From Mucilaginibacter pallidiroseus (GTDB taxonomy: Bacteria > Bacteroidota > Bacteroidia > Sphingobacteriales > Sphingobacteriaceae), in assembly GCF_007846085.1 (NCBI RefSeq), contig NZ_VOEJ01000001.1:1-64000 (forward strand): DNA of 64,000 nt, given 5' to 3'. Position 1 is the first letter of the stretch, and every line of letters starts with the position of its first letter. Positions 1-9,455 of the stretch are shown piece after piece. The position numbers and the translations under genes were made by a program. The notes beneath the pieces are model-generated. The model was not told the origin of the DNA. It searched no databases and was given only the letters and a program-made list of their open reading frames with translations.

Positions 1-74
1 AACCGTACAAAAACATCCGCTCTCAGGAGCCTATCTGTACAACAACTTTACTCTCTTTCAAACCCTAACTCAAA

Positions 75-106
75 GGGGTCACTTTAGATTGGCGAAGAGG
101 GGTCAA
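75..106 (+). repeat. Two copies of GGGGTCA; possible insertion-sequence end remnant
   Basis: The octamers GGGGTCAC (75-82) and GGGGTCAA (99-106) lie in direct orientation 24 bp apart. Short spaced GGGGTCA-type repeats of this kind remind me of the terminal region of IS21-family elements. No transposase reading frame is visible beside them, so this would be at most a remnant. The IS21 link is from memory and unverified. Confidence 0.2.
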
Positions 107-177
107 CATCAGTGGTATATCCAATCAAGGTTTGGAAGAAAATCAAAATGTCGGATTTTTTCTGATAGGGTCATGAA

Positions 178-603
178 TCAGGGATTAGGTAATTTTACAA
201 AATCAAAAGCAATTGTCGATAATACTAAAATAGTGTCAGCTGTGGTCTTTGTCAGTATCATACTGATTTTCTGATAGCCTCGATTATATGATTCCGGCGC
301 ATTGAGCAAGGCTGCTCCTTTTATTAAAGCGAACATGCAGTCGTAAGTCATGCCGCCTATTGTTTTCTTTAAAACTTCATAATTTTCGAGTTCTAAAATT
401 ATTTCGTTACCCAAGTCATTTTGTTTAGATCGGTAAGCACAATACCCCTTTAAGGATTGAAGATAATATGCTTCGATAAGGTTAACCGGAAGCTGTAAAA
501 TTTGATCGATGTTTTCAATTATTCCGGCATAGTCTTGGATCTGAATCAGAAACAGTTTTTGTTGGCGCAAATAACAGTGGTAAAACATCGGCCATGGATG
601 CAC
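178..603 (-). pseudogene. 3' part of an unrecognised gene, cut off at a junction
   Basis: This minus-strand frame encodes up to 141 residues. From about residue 20 onward it looks like a real, mostly helical soluble protein, with a continuous Leu/Ile/Glu-rich pattern and no low-complexity sequence. I do not recognise a family. Its first 15-20 codons lie antisense to the Walker A region of the neighbouring nuclease gene, which is clearly coding on the plus strand, so this gene cannot naturally start at 603. The most economical reading is that its 5' part was removed at a DNA junction near 535-555, the same place where the nuclease gene loses its own 5' end. It could also be a chance open frame. 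Confidence 0.35.
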
Positions 604-2714
604 TGATGCTATTCTTAAAACAAAGAAGCTCCATCAGCACCCGCGATTTTACTTTGTCAAACTGGCGCGCAATTAACAAAATCGGTGAAGAGTGGTTGAA
701 AGCAACGACAGAGGTTCCAGCCGATGTCAGTCCGGCGCAATGGCAAGACCTTGTCCCGTCGATAGACGTTTGGTTATCAGCGAACGATAAAGAAGTTCAC
801 TTAATAAGCGATCTGATACCGCGTTTGGATTGGGCCGGGGGAGATATTGGTGTAAGATTGATCTTTGAACCAACAGAAATCTAAAAGCTATATAAAGAAT
901 TCGTCATTCAACACAGCACAGTGAGTGCTATAATTACCTCCACGACGAAAGAAGGGAAGGAAAAGCCAAAGTTGGAATTATGGCCGAAGACCCTATGGGA
1001 TTTTCTGGAGCGCCGCTTACATAGTTTTTTTCATGTCAGTGCATATGTACTTGATGAGGTGAAATTATTAGACCCCATATCTGGCGTAGCTCAATCTCAA
1101 AAATTATTACCTAACGCGGTACCTGTTGAGGGCGATCCTTTCAAAGGTTTGATAAAAGTTGATATCATCAACGCTCAGCGGGGATTTAACGATCCGAATA
1201 GCGAGAAGTCTACAGAGCCGGTCGGACACGGAAATTTGTCGAGTCAGCTGAGGGAATACTATAGCAAACATCTGAACCCTTATGAAACACCTGCGGCAGC
1301 AGATATAGAGGCTTTGGTTGCCCTTGAAGCTGCAAAGGCTGCATTTGACAGTAAATTAACCAGTAGTTTTGAGATCCCCTTAAAAGAATTGGCCGATCTA
1401 AACTATCCGGGATTTGGCGGAAATCCCACCATAAAACTGACAACCAAGCTCGAGGCTATAGATGGACTAAATCATAAATCCGCTGTCCAGTTCGAGTTAT
1501 TGAAATTAGAAGGGGAAAGCGCGAGTTACCCCCTGTCCCTTCCGGAAAAGTATAATGGACTTGGTTATCAAAACCTCATCTCCATGGTCTTTAAACTCAT
1601 CCGCTTTAGAGATGAATGGATGCAGGTCGGGAAATCTGCAAAACCATCTGCGAACGAAGAGCCAGAGTTCGAGCCTTTGCATCTGGTATTAGTAGAAGAA
1701 CCGGAAGCCCATTTGCATGCACAAGTACAACAAGTTTTCATAAAAAAAGCCTATGACGTTCTCCGGAAAAACGCTTACCTGGAGAAATACAGTCATTTCA
1801 AATCCCAGCTCGTTGTCAGTACCCATTCTAATCATATTGCGCATGAGATCGACTTTACCGCTTTGCGCTATTTCAAGCGCAAGCCAGCCGCCGAAGGGGA
1901 GGTCCCGACCTCCACGATCGTGAACCTGTCTGAAACATTCGGAAAGAAAGACGATACAACTAAATTTGCCAAACGCTATTTACGTTCCAATCATGCTGAC
2001 CTGTTTTTTGCAGATGCCGTTATTTTGGTTGAAGGATCGGCTGAACGTATGCTTGTGCCACATTTTCTTCGCCATGCGCATAAAGATCTCTACAGCTGTT
2101 ATATAGCGATTTTGGAGATCGGCGGCAGGCACGGCCATACACTCAGGCCGCTACTTGAACAGTTGGGTATCATCACTTTGATCATAACGGATCTTGACAG
2201 TGTTGATCCTACAAAGAGAAATTCCTCAGTGTACCCTGTTCCTGGCAAAGGATATAATTCAGGCAACACTGTATTACGCACCTGGTTACCCGCTAAGAAG
2301 GGATTGGATGAGTTAATAAAAGTCGCCGCGGCAGGTAAGATTGCTAACGATTTCCCGTTTAGGGTAGCTTACCAGACAGGTATTCAATGTCAGTTTCCAG
2401 GAGATGAAAAACCGGTAACGGCCATTCCTTACACTTTTGAAGTAGCGCTTGCCCTGGAAAATAAAGTGACCTTCTCCACATTCAAAGACCCTCAGGATAT
2501 GATGGCAGATTTCCAGGAAGCGCTTAAACTCAGTACCACCGATGTCGTGAACCGGGCTTTATACGATGCCCTCAAAAGCAAAAAGAAAGCTGAATTCGCA
2601 TTGGATGTATTGTACTTACATGATCCAACAACTTTGATCGTTCCCGAATATATAAAAGAAGGATTGAACTGGTTGAGTGAACAACTAAATGCCCGCCCCA
2701 AAGAAGCGAAATAA
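486..2714 (+). pseudogene. gajA: Gabija GajA-like (class 2 OLD) ATPase-nuclease, disrupted
   Basis: OLD-family protein: an N-terminal ABC-type ATPase followed by a TOPRIM nuclease. In Gabija this is the GajA nuclease that cuts phage DNA with GajB. The frame shows Walker A GANNSGKTS (564-590), Walker B LVLVEEPEAHLH and the H-loop STHS (residues 255-266 and 300-303 counted from 921), then TOPRIM motifs VILVEGSAE (about 367-375) and IITDLDS (421-427). Two lesions are visible. No ATG exists between the stop at 483-485 and the Walker A, so the usual N-terminal strand is missing. An in-frame TAA at 882-884 splits the gene, with the same frame continuing KLYKEF into the GTG at 921. The portion after 921 lacks Walker A and cannot be a working ATPase alone. 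Its stop overlaps the helicase start by 1 nt (TAATG). Family assignment is firm; the Gabija label rests on the helicase partner. Confidence 0.85.
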
Positions 2715-4594
2715 TGATGAGTGCAAATACAACTACAGATATAGAAAGCGCTGACGATATCATCTTCAATTCGATACAGCCACAAGCTTTAAAAAGCTTC
2801 TTTCTTTTTGCCGGGGCAGGGTCCGGGAAGACAAGATCCCTGGTCAATGCCCTGAAGCGTTTCAGAGAAGCGTTTGGGATCGATTACCGTTTGCAGCACC
2901 GTAGAATTGCGGTGATCACTTACACAAAAGCTGCCAGCAATGTCGTTAAAGAGCGGATGGAATTTGATCCTCTGGTATTTGTTTCAACAATACATTCATT
3001 TTGTTGGGAACTGATCCAGCACTTTCAGCATGACATCAGGAAATGGCGCATAGCAGAACTGCAAGTAGAAATTGATACTTTGGAAGCCCAGATCGTAAAT
3101 GGCCGTGCCGGCCGCACACTGGAGGATCGTAAAATTAAACTTGAAAAGGCAAAGCAGCGTCTCGAGCAACTCCCTAACATCAAAAAAATTGTTTACAATC
3201 CAAATGGTGATAACCGTACGAGAGATTCTTTGAGCCACAGCCATGTGATCAAAATTGCAACGGACTTCATAAGGGATCAACCGCTGATGCAACAAATTCT
3301 CATCAATAAATTTCCAATCATCATTATCGACGAAGCGCAGGATACGCGAAAAGAGCTTATCGAAGTTCTATTTGCTCTACAGTCCAAATATAAAGAAAGC
3401 TTTGCTCTTGGTTTATTTGGTGATACTATGCAGCGGATCTATCTTGATGGAAAAGAAAATTTAGGCAACACCTTGCCTGAGGATTGGCTTAAGCCTGAGA
3501 AAACAACCAATTACAGATGTCCGGTTAGGATCATCACTCTTATCAACCAAATCCGATCAAAAGTAGACACTCATCAGCAATGTCCTGCCGAAAATGCCAC
3601 AACTGGTTTTGCCCGGCTTTTTATTGTCGATAACGCTAATAAAGATAAAACTAAAGCAGAAGCCGAGATCAGCTCTATGATGAAGGATCTTGCAGGCGAT
3701 GAGGGCTGGCAAGACGACAAACTTATCAAGAAACTGATCCTCGAACACCACATGGCAGCAAGCCGTTTAGGATTCAAAGAGCTTTACGAAGCCTTGAATG
3801 GACCTGAATCTTATCGCACAGGTCTTTTAGACGGTACATTACCATCGATACAGGTGTTTACTAAATTGGTTGCGCCGCTTGTTTTAGCTCATCAGCACAA
3901 TGACGCCTACGAAGTGATGCGACTGCTGAAAAAGCATTCACCGTTGATGGACCGAACGGCAATGATGGCTTCAGAAAACCAGATCGATTCCATAGGCATT
4001 GTTCACGATAAAGTCAAAAATCTTTTAAGCTTGTGGCAGGAAGGATCGGAGCCATCGGTAAAACAAGTTGCAGAAGTCCTAAAGGCAGAAGGATTATTTC
4101 TTATCCCCGACGTGATCAATGTGATCTTGTCAAGAAAAGAATCTGGGGAGGATGAAGATGCATCCGGTACGGAAACAAATACCGGCGACGATGAAATCAC
4201 CGCTTGGGAAACAGCTTTACAAAGACCTTTCGCAGAAATTATCCATTACAAACTTTATGTCGAAGAATCATCCGGTTTTGGCACACACCAAGGCGTAAAG
4301 GGATTAGAGTTTCCCAGAGTTATGGTGATCCTAGATGATGAGAACGCAAGGGGGAATTTGTTTAAGTATGAACGATTGTTTGGCGTAGAAGAACTATCCG
4401 ACCGTGATCTGGCCAATCAAAAAGAAGGTAAGGAAACAAGTCTGGACAGAACACGGCGCTTATTGTATGTTGCTTGTAGCCGGGCAGAACAAAGCCTGGC
4501 AATAGTAGCCTATACGAGCCGTCCCGAGGTGCTATCAAAGAATGCGATAGATTTCAAATGGTTCGAAAGTTCTGAAATTCATCTTATTAATTAA
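2714..4594 (+). CDS. gajB: Gabija GajB-like UvrD/PcrA-type helicase
   Basis: Superfamily 1A DNA helicase of 626 residues. Motifs in order: Walker A AGAGSGKTR (33-41), motif Ia ITYTKAA (68-74), STIHSF (91-96), Walker B IIIDEAQDT (203-211), motif III GDTMQRIY (236-243), NYRCP (266-270), motif V GTHQGVKGLEFPRV (about 521-534) and motif VI RLLYVACSRAEQ (about 581-592). A charged, coiled-coil-prone stretch occupies roughly 112-152. The start ATG overlaps the upstream stop (TAATG), so expression was probably coupled to the OLD gene. In Gabija, GajB binds DNA ends and, with GajA, responds to phage infection. The frame is intact here although its partner is not. A housekeeping UvrD is unlikely because of the OLD-gene linkage and the divergent sequence. 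Confidence 0.88.
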   Translation: MMSANTTTDIESADDIIFNSIQPQALKSFFLFAGAGSGKTRSLVNALKRFREAFGIDYRLQHRRIAVITYTKAASNVVKERMEFDPLVFVSTIHSFCWELIQHFQHDIRKWRIAELQVEIDTLEAQIVNGRAGRTLEDRKIKLEKAKQRLEQLPNIKKIVYNPNGDNRTRDSLSHSHVIKIATDFIRDQPLMQQILINKFPIIIIDEAQDTRKELIEVLFALQSKYKESFALGLFGDTMQRIYLDGKENLGNTLPEDWLKPEKTTNYRCPVRIITLINQIRSKVDTHQQCPAENATTGFARLFIVDNANKDKTKAEAEISSMMKDLAGDEGWQDDKLIKKLILEHHMAASRLGFKELYEALNGPESYRTGLLDGTLPSIQVFTKLVAPLVLAHQHNDAYEVMRLLKKHSPLMDRTAMMASENQIDSIGIVHDKVKNLLSLWQEGSEPSVKQVAEVLKAEGLFLIPDVINVILSRKESGEDEDASGTETNTGDDEITAWETALQRPFAEIIHYKLYVEESSGFGTHQGVKGLEFPRVMVILDDENARGNLFKYERLFGVEELSDRDLANQKEGKETSLDRTRRLLYVACSRAEQSLAIVAYTSRPEVLSKNAIDFKWFESSEIHLIN

Positions 4595-4644
4595 TTGTCT
4601 TTCTTCAAAGGGGTTTTATAAAAAGTCAGATAATTTATCTTTAA

Positions 4645-5019
4645 GCAAATCCTAACCCATGTACACCCGAAATACTAAAGAAAGAGAAAGCTTACGACGA
4701 CGGGTTCGACTGTCGTTACCACGAAAACGAGAACAGTAACGCCATTGCTGCGGCTGTTAACGCGCTTCACTTCCCTAGGGAATCGATGCAAAGCTTTCTC
4801 GTTCCCCGGAAGTTAAAAGATCCGGATCCGCCTATCCTCCGAGCCCAAAACTCCATCAGGCAGGACCATCAGCTCCACGTGTTGGAACACATGCTCCGGG
4901 CCGGTTCTGTTAAGCTGACCGTACGTCCTTTAAAATCAAAACTGGACCGCGCGATACGGATCATGGATACGCTCGTCAAATTATGGCAACATCGCGGATA
5001 CAGAGCGAAGGTGATCTGA
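4645..5019 (+). pseudogene. Remnant of an unrecognised gene
   Basis: A plus-strand frame is open from the stop at 4642-4644 to the TGA at 5017-5019. It has no in-frame ATG until 4786, yet the sequence upstream of that ATG looks coding. The C-terminal part, KLDRAIRIMDTLVKLWQHRG, resembles a block I associate with an uncharacterised protein family, but I cannot name it. After the stop, 5020-5143 contains no further convincing continuation. I read it as an internal fragment of a longer gene left in the defence island. Confidence 0.3.
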
Positions 5020-5143
5020 CGCATGACATCGAGGCCATGGCGCATACTTTACGATTTGGCGTTCAAGCAAATTATTCGGAAGTGTTCAACATTATTAATC
5101 TTTACTTAGTCAATCTTGTAAGGAACTGAACAACAATTTTTTT

Positions 5144-5706
5144 ATGATGATGAAAGATCCGTTTGAACACAACATGGAAATGCATGCTTCCGGTGTCATC
5201 GTGACCCGTTTCTTCAGTTATGTAAACTATTTATTCATATCACTTTATAGTCAGATGGATTATGTATCAAAAATCTGTTATGAACTTGAGCACTTAAAGA
5301 TGACAGAAAAAAAATATGATATGTTGCAGTCATCTGGCATATTGGTAGGTGATGCCAATCGTCTTTTATTTAAAAAAGCGCAGGGGACTATATTCGAAGA
5401 GTGTCCTAATATGAGCCCAATTCAAGCACTTCGCAATGAGATCATACAAGATGGTTCGTTTGAGAATACCCCTCAAGTGTTTCAATTATTCCAAGACAAC
5501 AACATGGTCGAAAAGTATATTTCCTGCCAGACTATACCAATGGTTTTATTGATTCGATTATAAGTCGCAAACGTTTTTTTAGCAAGGGTATTAAATTGAA
5601 TGACTGCCTTTCTGAATTAATTACAGATTTTTGGAAAAGGATGTTGGCTACATTTACTGCTTCAGAAGTCAACAGGAATCTACTCATGTTAGTTAAGCCC
5701 CTTTGA
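5144..5706 (+). pseudogene. Hypothetical protein with a single frameshift
   Basis: The ATG at 5144 opens a 139-residue frame. Its last six or so residues deteriorate after the run AAAA at 5511-5514. Reading the following bases one frame over gives a sensible continuation, VYFLPDYTNGFIDSIISRK, which stays open to TGA 5704-5706. Restoring one A would give a protein of about 187 residues. I recognise no domain. It sits between the two broken defence pairs, so it could be a third defence component, but nothing in the sequence proves that. A sequencing error in the short A-run is the alternative explanation. Confidence 0.55.
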
Positions 5707-5769
5707 TATTCACGATAAAATAGAGGTTAGACTGATTCAATCATTTTTTATTGTTTAGACACATAGGTA

Positions 5770-8075
5770 TTATCTGATGAATCGCCTTACTGATGTGCGT
5801 TGTTCATCAGGTACCGTAGAAATAGAATCCCGGAATATAATCTGTTCTGCATCTATAGATACGATATGCTGGTCAAGAACCTCTATATCCTCAAAGGACA
5901 TTCCATAACGGAGCATCCATATATCTCGGTCACTTTCCGTTCCGTATCTTACATACATCGCTAATTTCTTCGCACGATCATCTTGATATTTTTCAGCATA
6001 TTTCCAAAATGCGGCGAAAAAAATATCGCTTAATTTAAATCCGATCAGTTTGTCAATATAATCGTAGGTGTCGTACATGATAAGATCGTAAGAAACATCT
6101 TTCGCTTTTGTTCCTAACGGAAACAGACTGAACATTCTCAATTCTTTATCTGGAATTTCTTTATATCCAGTAATGAATGCTGCAGGCAACTGATCAAGCA
6201 ACTGAGGTGACTTTTCTAGTCGGGTCCTCTCCTGAGATTTACTTGCATGCGAATACCTGTACCAGCAGATATTTTTAAAGTTACGGCCGTAGACTCGCCA
6301 CAGCATAATTTTAACTGCGGTATCTAAAACTCGGGCTTCTCCATCGCTAAGGGATCTGCTGAGATAAAGTGTGTATAAGTTCCTGAAATATGCATACAAC
6401 GACAACTTCGCATCAATGTCATCAGTGATTTTCTTGAACGCGATTAGTTGGCCATCTTCAAAGACTGAATTTAAAATTTTTTCAATTATACCATCGATAC
6501 TGTCGGTACTGAGTTTTTCGAGGTCTTTTTCAGTAAGATTATATTCATCCGAATAGGTCCCATTAAGAATAGCCTCCCTAAAGTCATTATAATCATCATT
6601 CTGTAAATCTGTTTTTTCGAGAGAGGAGACGTTGTCGAGTATCTCATCATTGGTCATGATATTTCGGAAAGTAGGAATACGTTGCGGGCTATTCACAATC
6701 ACATATCCATAATCAAACTTTAAATCTCTCGTTGAACGGCCGGCCCTTCCTATAAGGTTTTTAACCGCTAATGGCTTACTGCCCTCTAAGCGGTCAAGAT
6801 AAACAACGTCAAATGGCATATTAATGCCTTGCTCAAGTGTGGAGGTGGCGAAACAGATGCGACAATAGCCAGCTTTGGTAAATTGTTCAATGATGAGTCT
6901 GGTATGTAGAGGGAGTGACCCGTGATGGATAACAATACCCTTGCAAAGTAAGTCTAAAAGCAATGAATAATGGGCATCGTTGCGCTCGGTGTCACCGCCC
7001 GTATATTCTTTAAGTTGACTTAAGTATTGGGAAATCGTTTCAGATGGTAATTCATCGCATAACGCCACGTATTTGGCGAATTTCTCCAGAAATTCCCGTT
7101 ATATATTTTTTGCTTAGATGTATAGATCAGCACTGTACCACCTTTCTGGATGGTCGCTGATAGCGGATCAAATCCGGCAATTGTTTTTTTATGGCCCATT
7201 ATCTGTTGGTCAATGCCGAAGTGTGAAAACTGTCCATCCGGGTTTTGACATAAAAAAAGCTGTCCAACATTTTTCTGAATGTACTGCTTTGCATTAGCAG
7301 TCTGTAGTTCAAAATGATTTTTCTCTATCTGAGATTCGGGATTTTGTACAAAAGGGTGCGCGAAAATAAATTTGGCCTCTGGGTAGGCTTTCTGACATCG
7401 ACGGACGATACTATCGAAATACAATCCCCGCTTAGAATCTTCATCGCTTAACTGGGCCTCATCGAATAAAAATAAATCAACCTTAAACTGCTCACGCTGT
7501 TTAAATAGTTCCCGACAGCGTTCTGGCGTGACGATGAAAATGCTTCTCTTGGCATATCTGGTGTTAATTTTGTCGATAAACGTTAAAATATTAACAGATT
7601 GATCCTTAATCTGCTCAGACAGCTCTAGATAATATTCATTAATTAGGGCCCTTGATGGCACAACAACTACAACATCATTTTGACTCTCCTCAATTTGCTT
7701 TCTGAATACGAAGGACTTACCAGTACTCGTAGGGGCCGAAAAGCTAAAGCAAGCGTTGCCATTGATGCCCTTAATAATATCTGCCTGTACAGGGGTTAAT
7801 GTGTAACTATATGTGTCCCGGATATACTGGCGATACTGGGTAAAGATCACTTCGGCGAGCGTATCCCGCGTTGTCGGCTTGTAGAAAACCGCCATATAGT
7901 TTAAGATGGGGATTTCGTGAAGCTTAAATTCTTCCGGCCGGTAGAGTGCCAAGTAGGAAAGAATTTCCAGATCAGTAATAGAAGTTGGACCATGCATGTA
8001 CAGATTCGCCATGACATACTTGAATATATCTGCCGTGTTTTGGCCTCCTATAATACTTTTAATTGCATTCTTCAT
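5770..8075 (-). pseudogene. hamB: Hachiman HamB-like SF2 helicase, frameshifted
   Basis: Superfamily 2 helicase that pairs with the HamA nuclease in the Hachiman anti-phage system. The N-terminal half has motif I SAPTSTGKS (about residue 105) and a DEAQ box in LFLFDEAQLSDED. The C-terminal half has CFATSTLEQGINMP (motif V region) and IGRAGR (motif VI). The halves are in different frames: the first runs out after TSKQKIY, and the second becomes readable as REFLEKFAKYVALCDELPSE. The switch falls at about 7090-7111. Adding one base in the TATAAC stretch joins them into about 768 residues, a normal HamB size. The preferred start is the ATG at 8075, which overlaps the hamA stop as ATGA. As written the gene gives only an ATPase half without the C-terminal motor lobe. 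Confidence 0.8.
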
Positions 8076-8755
8076 AAGTTGACTGCAACACAAATTAGTT
8101 CTTTGTACTTACTCGCATCAACAAAGTGCTTATTCCGTTGAATACTCTTTACCAGTTGATCGGTAGGAGTGGCCTTGGCCGAAAATGCAGCAATATACCC
8201 TTTGTGGCCTTTTACACAGTTGTTCATGGAGTTTTTGCAGAAGAAATCTTTAATGTCATTCAAATCAGATATATCCTGTTGTTGATTTGCGAATCGGATG
8301 ATCTGTTCTAACGACCTGCCAAAGGCGCTTTGTTTGGCCACATACTTAGCTTCACCGAATAGCAAGATCTCATTTAGATTTCTTGTATAAAAATCAAATC
8401 CCGGATTCAAAATGATGTTCTTCTTAAATAATTCAGCAAGGGGAATGTCTAAGTAATTTAGCTTTTCAACAATAGTTTGCCTTGCTAATTCAGATACTAC
8501 ATATTCAGCTGAACTACTGGTAATCTTATCTGCTTTTGCCTTAATGATAAAATTTGCGATATGGTCTGCGGTCTTTTGGGCTCTAACTTGGTAAGAAACC
8601 CGCTGATATTCGTCATCAAATTGACTTATCCAAGAAAGGTCATTAAACGAAATCAGAATATTTCTAAGCGTTAAGCTAATATCAGTAGGGTCAATTCTGA
8701 TAAAACTAATATGATTTTCAATTTGTATGTGGTCAACAATGGTGTAACCGCTCAT
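8072..8755 (-). CDS. hamA: Hachiman HamA-like nuclease (DUF1837)
   Basis: A protein of 227 residues matching my recollection of HamA/DUF1837, the PD-(D/E)xK effector nuclease of Hachiman. It contains FDFYT and then LLFGEAKYV, giving the expected D...ExK arrangement (E125 and K127 counted from 8755). I chose the ATG at 8755. A TTG 51 nt upstream (8806) keeps the frame open, but the extra residues look unstructured and a promoter-like sequence overlaps them. The stop overlaps the helicase start (ATGA), as expected of a two-gene Hachiman operon. HamA is normally held in check by HamB and released when HamB meets aberrant DNA, so an intact hamA beside a broken hamB is noteworthy. Confidence 0.75.
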   Translation of the reverse strand: MSGYTIVDHIQIENHISFIRIDPTDISLTLRNILISFNDLSWISQFDDEYQRVSYQVRAQKTADHIANFIIKAKADKITSSSAEYVVSELARQTIVEKLNYLDIPLAELFKKNIILNPGFDFYTRNLNEILLFGEAKYVAKQSAFGRSLEQIIRFANQQQDISDLNDIKDFFCKNSMNNCVKGHKGYIAAFSAKATPTDQLVKSIQRNKHFVDASKYKELICVAVNL

Positions 8756-8770
8756 GAATTTAGATAAAGT

Positions 8771-8802
8771 ATAAGGTAATATATTATCGAATTTACGCAA
8801 AA
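8771..8802 (-). promoter_or_regulatory. Possible Bacteroidota-type promoter for hamA-hamB
   Basis: On the minus strand TTTTG (8802-8798) is followed after 19 nt by TACCTTAT (8778-8771), a partial match to the -33 TTTG / -7 TAnnTTTG consensus. It would place transcription just before the ATG at 8755. The match is imperfect and the region is AT-rich. Confidence 0.25.
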
Positions 8803-9071
8803 CCAATCACCAATGCAACGATTTGAAATATAGTTGTTAGCAATAAAAAAAATGCCCCTTTTAGAATAGTTTGTTAACGTCTCGTGAAAAATAATGTTTA
8901 ATATTGCAAAGTTATCCACATTCCAGTAACAGGATAGCACCAGAAATGACCTGAATTCAGGTCAAAAGTTTTGTTTCTAATTTGGTGCTGAAATCTCATA
9001 ACTTGCTGATAATCATTGATTAAGTACTTTCTGTATCGGTAAATAGACTCGAACCGACTTAGTTCAAACTA

Positions 9072-9455
9072 CTACCTTACATTATCAATTATTAAAAGAA
9101 GATGATCATTATATTTTTCAAGCAGTTGTAAATACTTGCCTTTCCAATCCGAGGCATCATCGTCTTTATCTGCAACCACGGTTTGAGTAATGCTTTTGGG
9201 TTGCAGTTTAAATTGGTCGCTCGTGAATTTATGAGGAAGATCTGAAGAAAAGTCATGCCTTAAAATCAAACCTATTTTTATAAAGATAGAGTCATGCACA
9301 TACTTCTGATTAAACCAATTATATAATGTCCTTCTATTTATATTCAGAATTTTGGAAAGCTCGCTCAAATTATAGCCATCTCGCCTAATAATATATTCTA
9401 GCAACTTTCCTTCGTGCTCATGTTTATTATAGATGTAACTTTTGTGAGTGTCCAT
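9072..9455 (-). CDS. Small helix-turn-helix protein (paralog of the gene at 16166)
   Basis: 127 residues. The N-terminal half contains a helix-turn-helix, LSELSKILNINRRTLYNWF (about residues 30-48), and the C-terminus has WKGKYLQLLEKYNDHLL. Both blocks recur in the 16166-16507 protein (ISELARLADINRKCVYNWF and WKDRYIDLLEKYNNLLL), and FNQKY and the HDFS segment are shared as well. It is probably a DNA-binding regulator with a C-terminal oligomerisation helix. The second copy follows a NusG-like gene; this one has no such partner upstream, which may indicate loss or translocation. Target unknown. Confidence 0.7.
   Translation of the reverse strand: MDTHKSYIYNKHEHEGKLLEYIIRRDGYNLSELSKILNINRRTLYNWFNQKYVHDSIFIKIGLILRHDFSSDLPHKFTSDQFKLQPKSITQTVVADKDDDASDWKGKYLQLLEKYNDHLLLIIDNVR

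Noticed and set aside
921-2714. A short, functional nuclease starting at GTG 921
   Set aside because: It would lack the Walker A, which is present in the same frame upstream; the codons between the stop at 882 and 921 continue the protein sensibly. A nonsense mutation explains the data better.
8755-8806. TTG 8806 as the hamA start
   Set aside because: The additional 17 residues look non-conserved and basic, and a promoter-like sequence overlaps them. ATG 8755 is better, though not proven.
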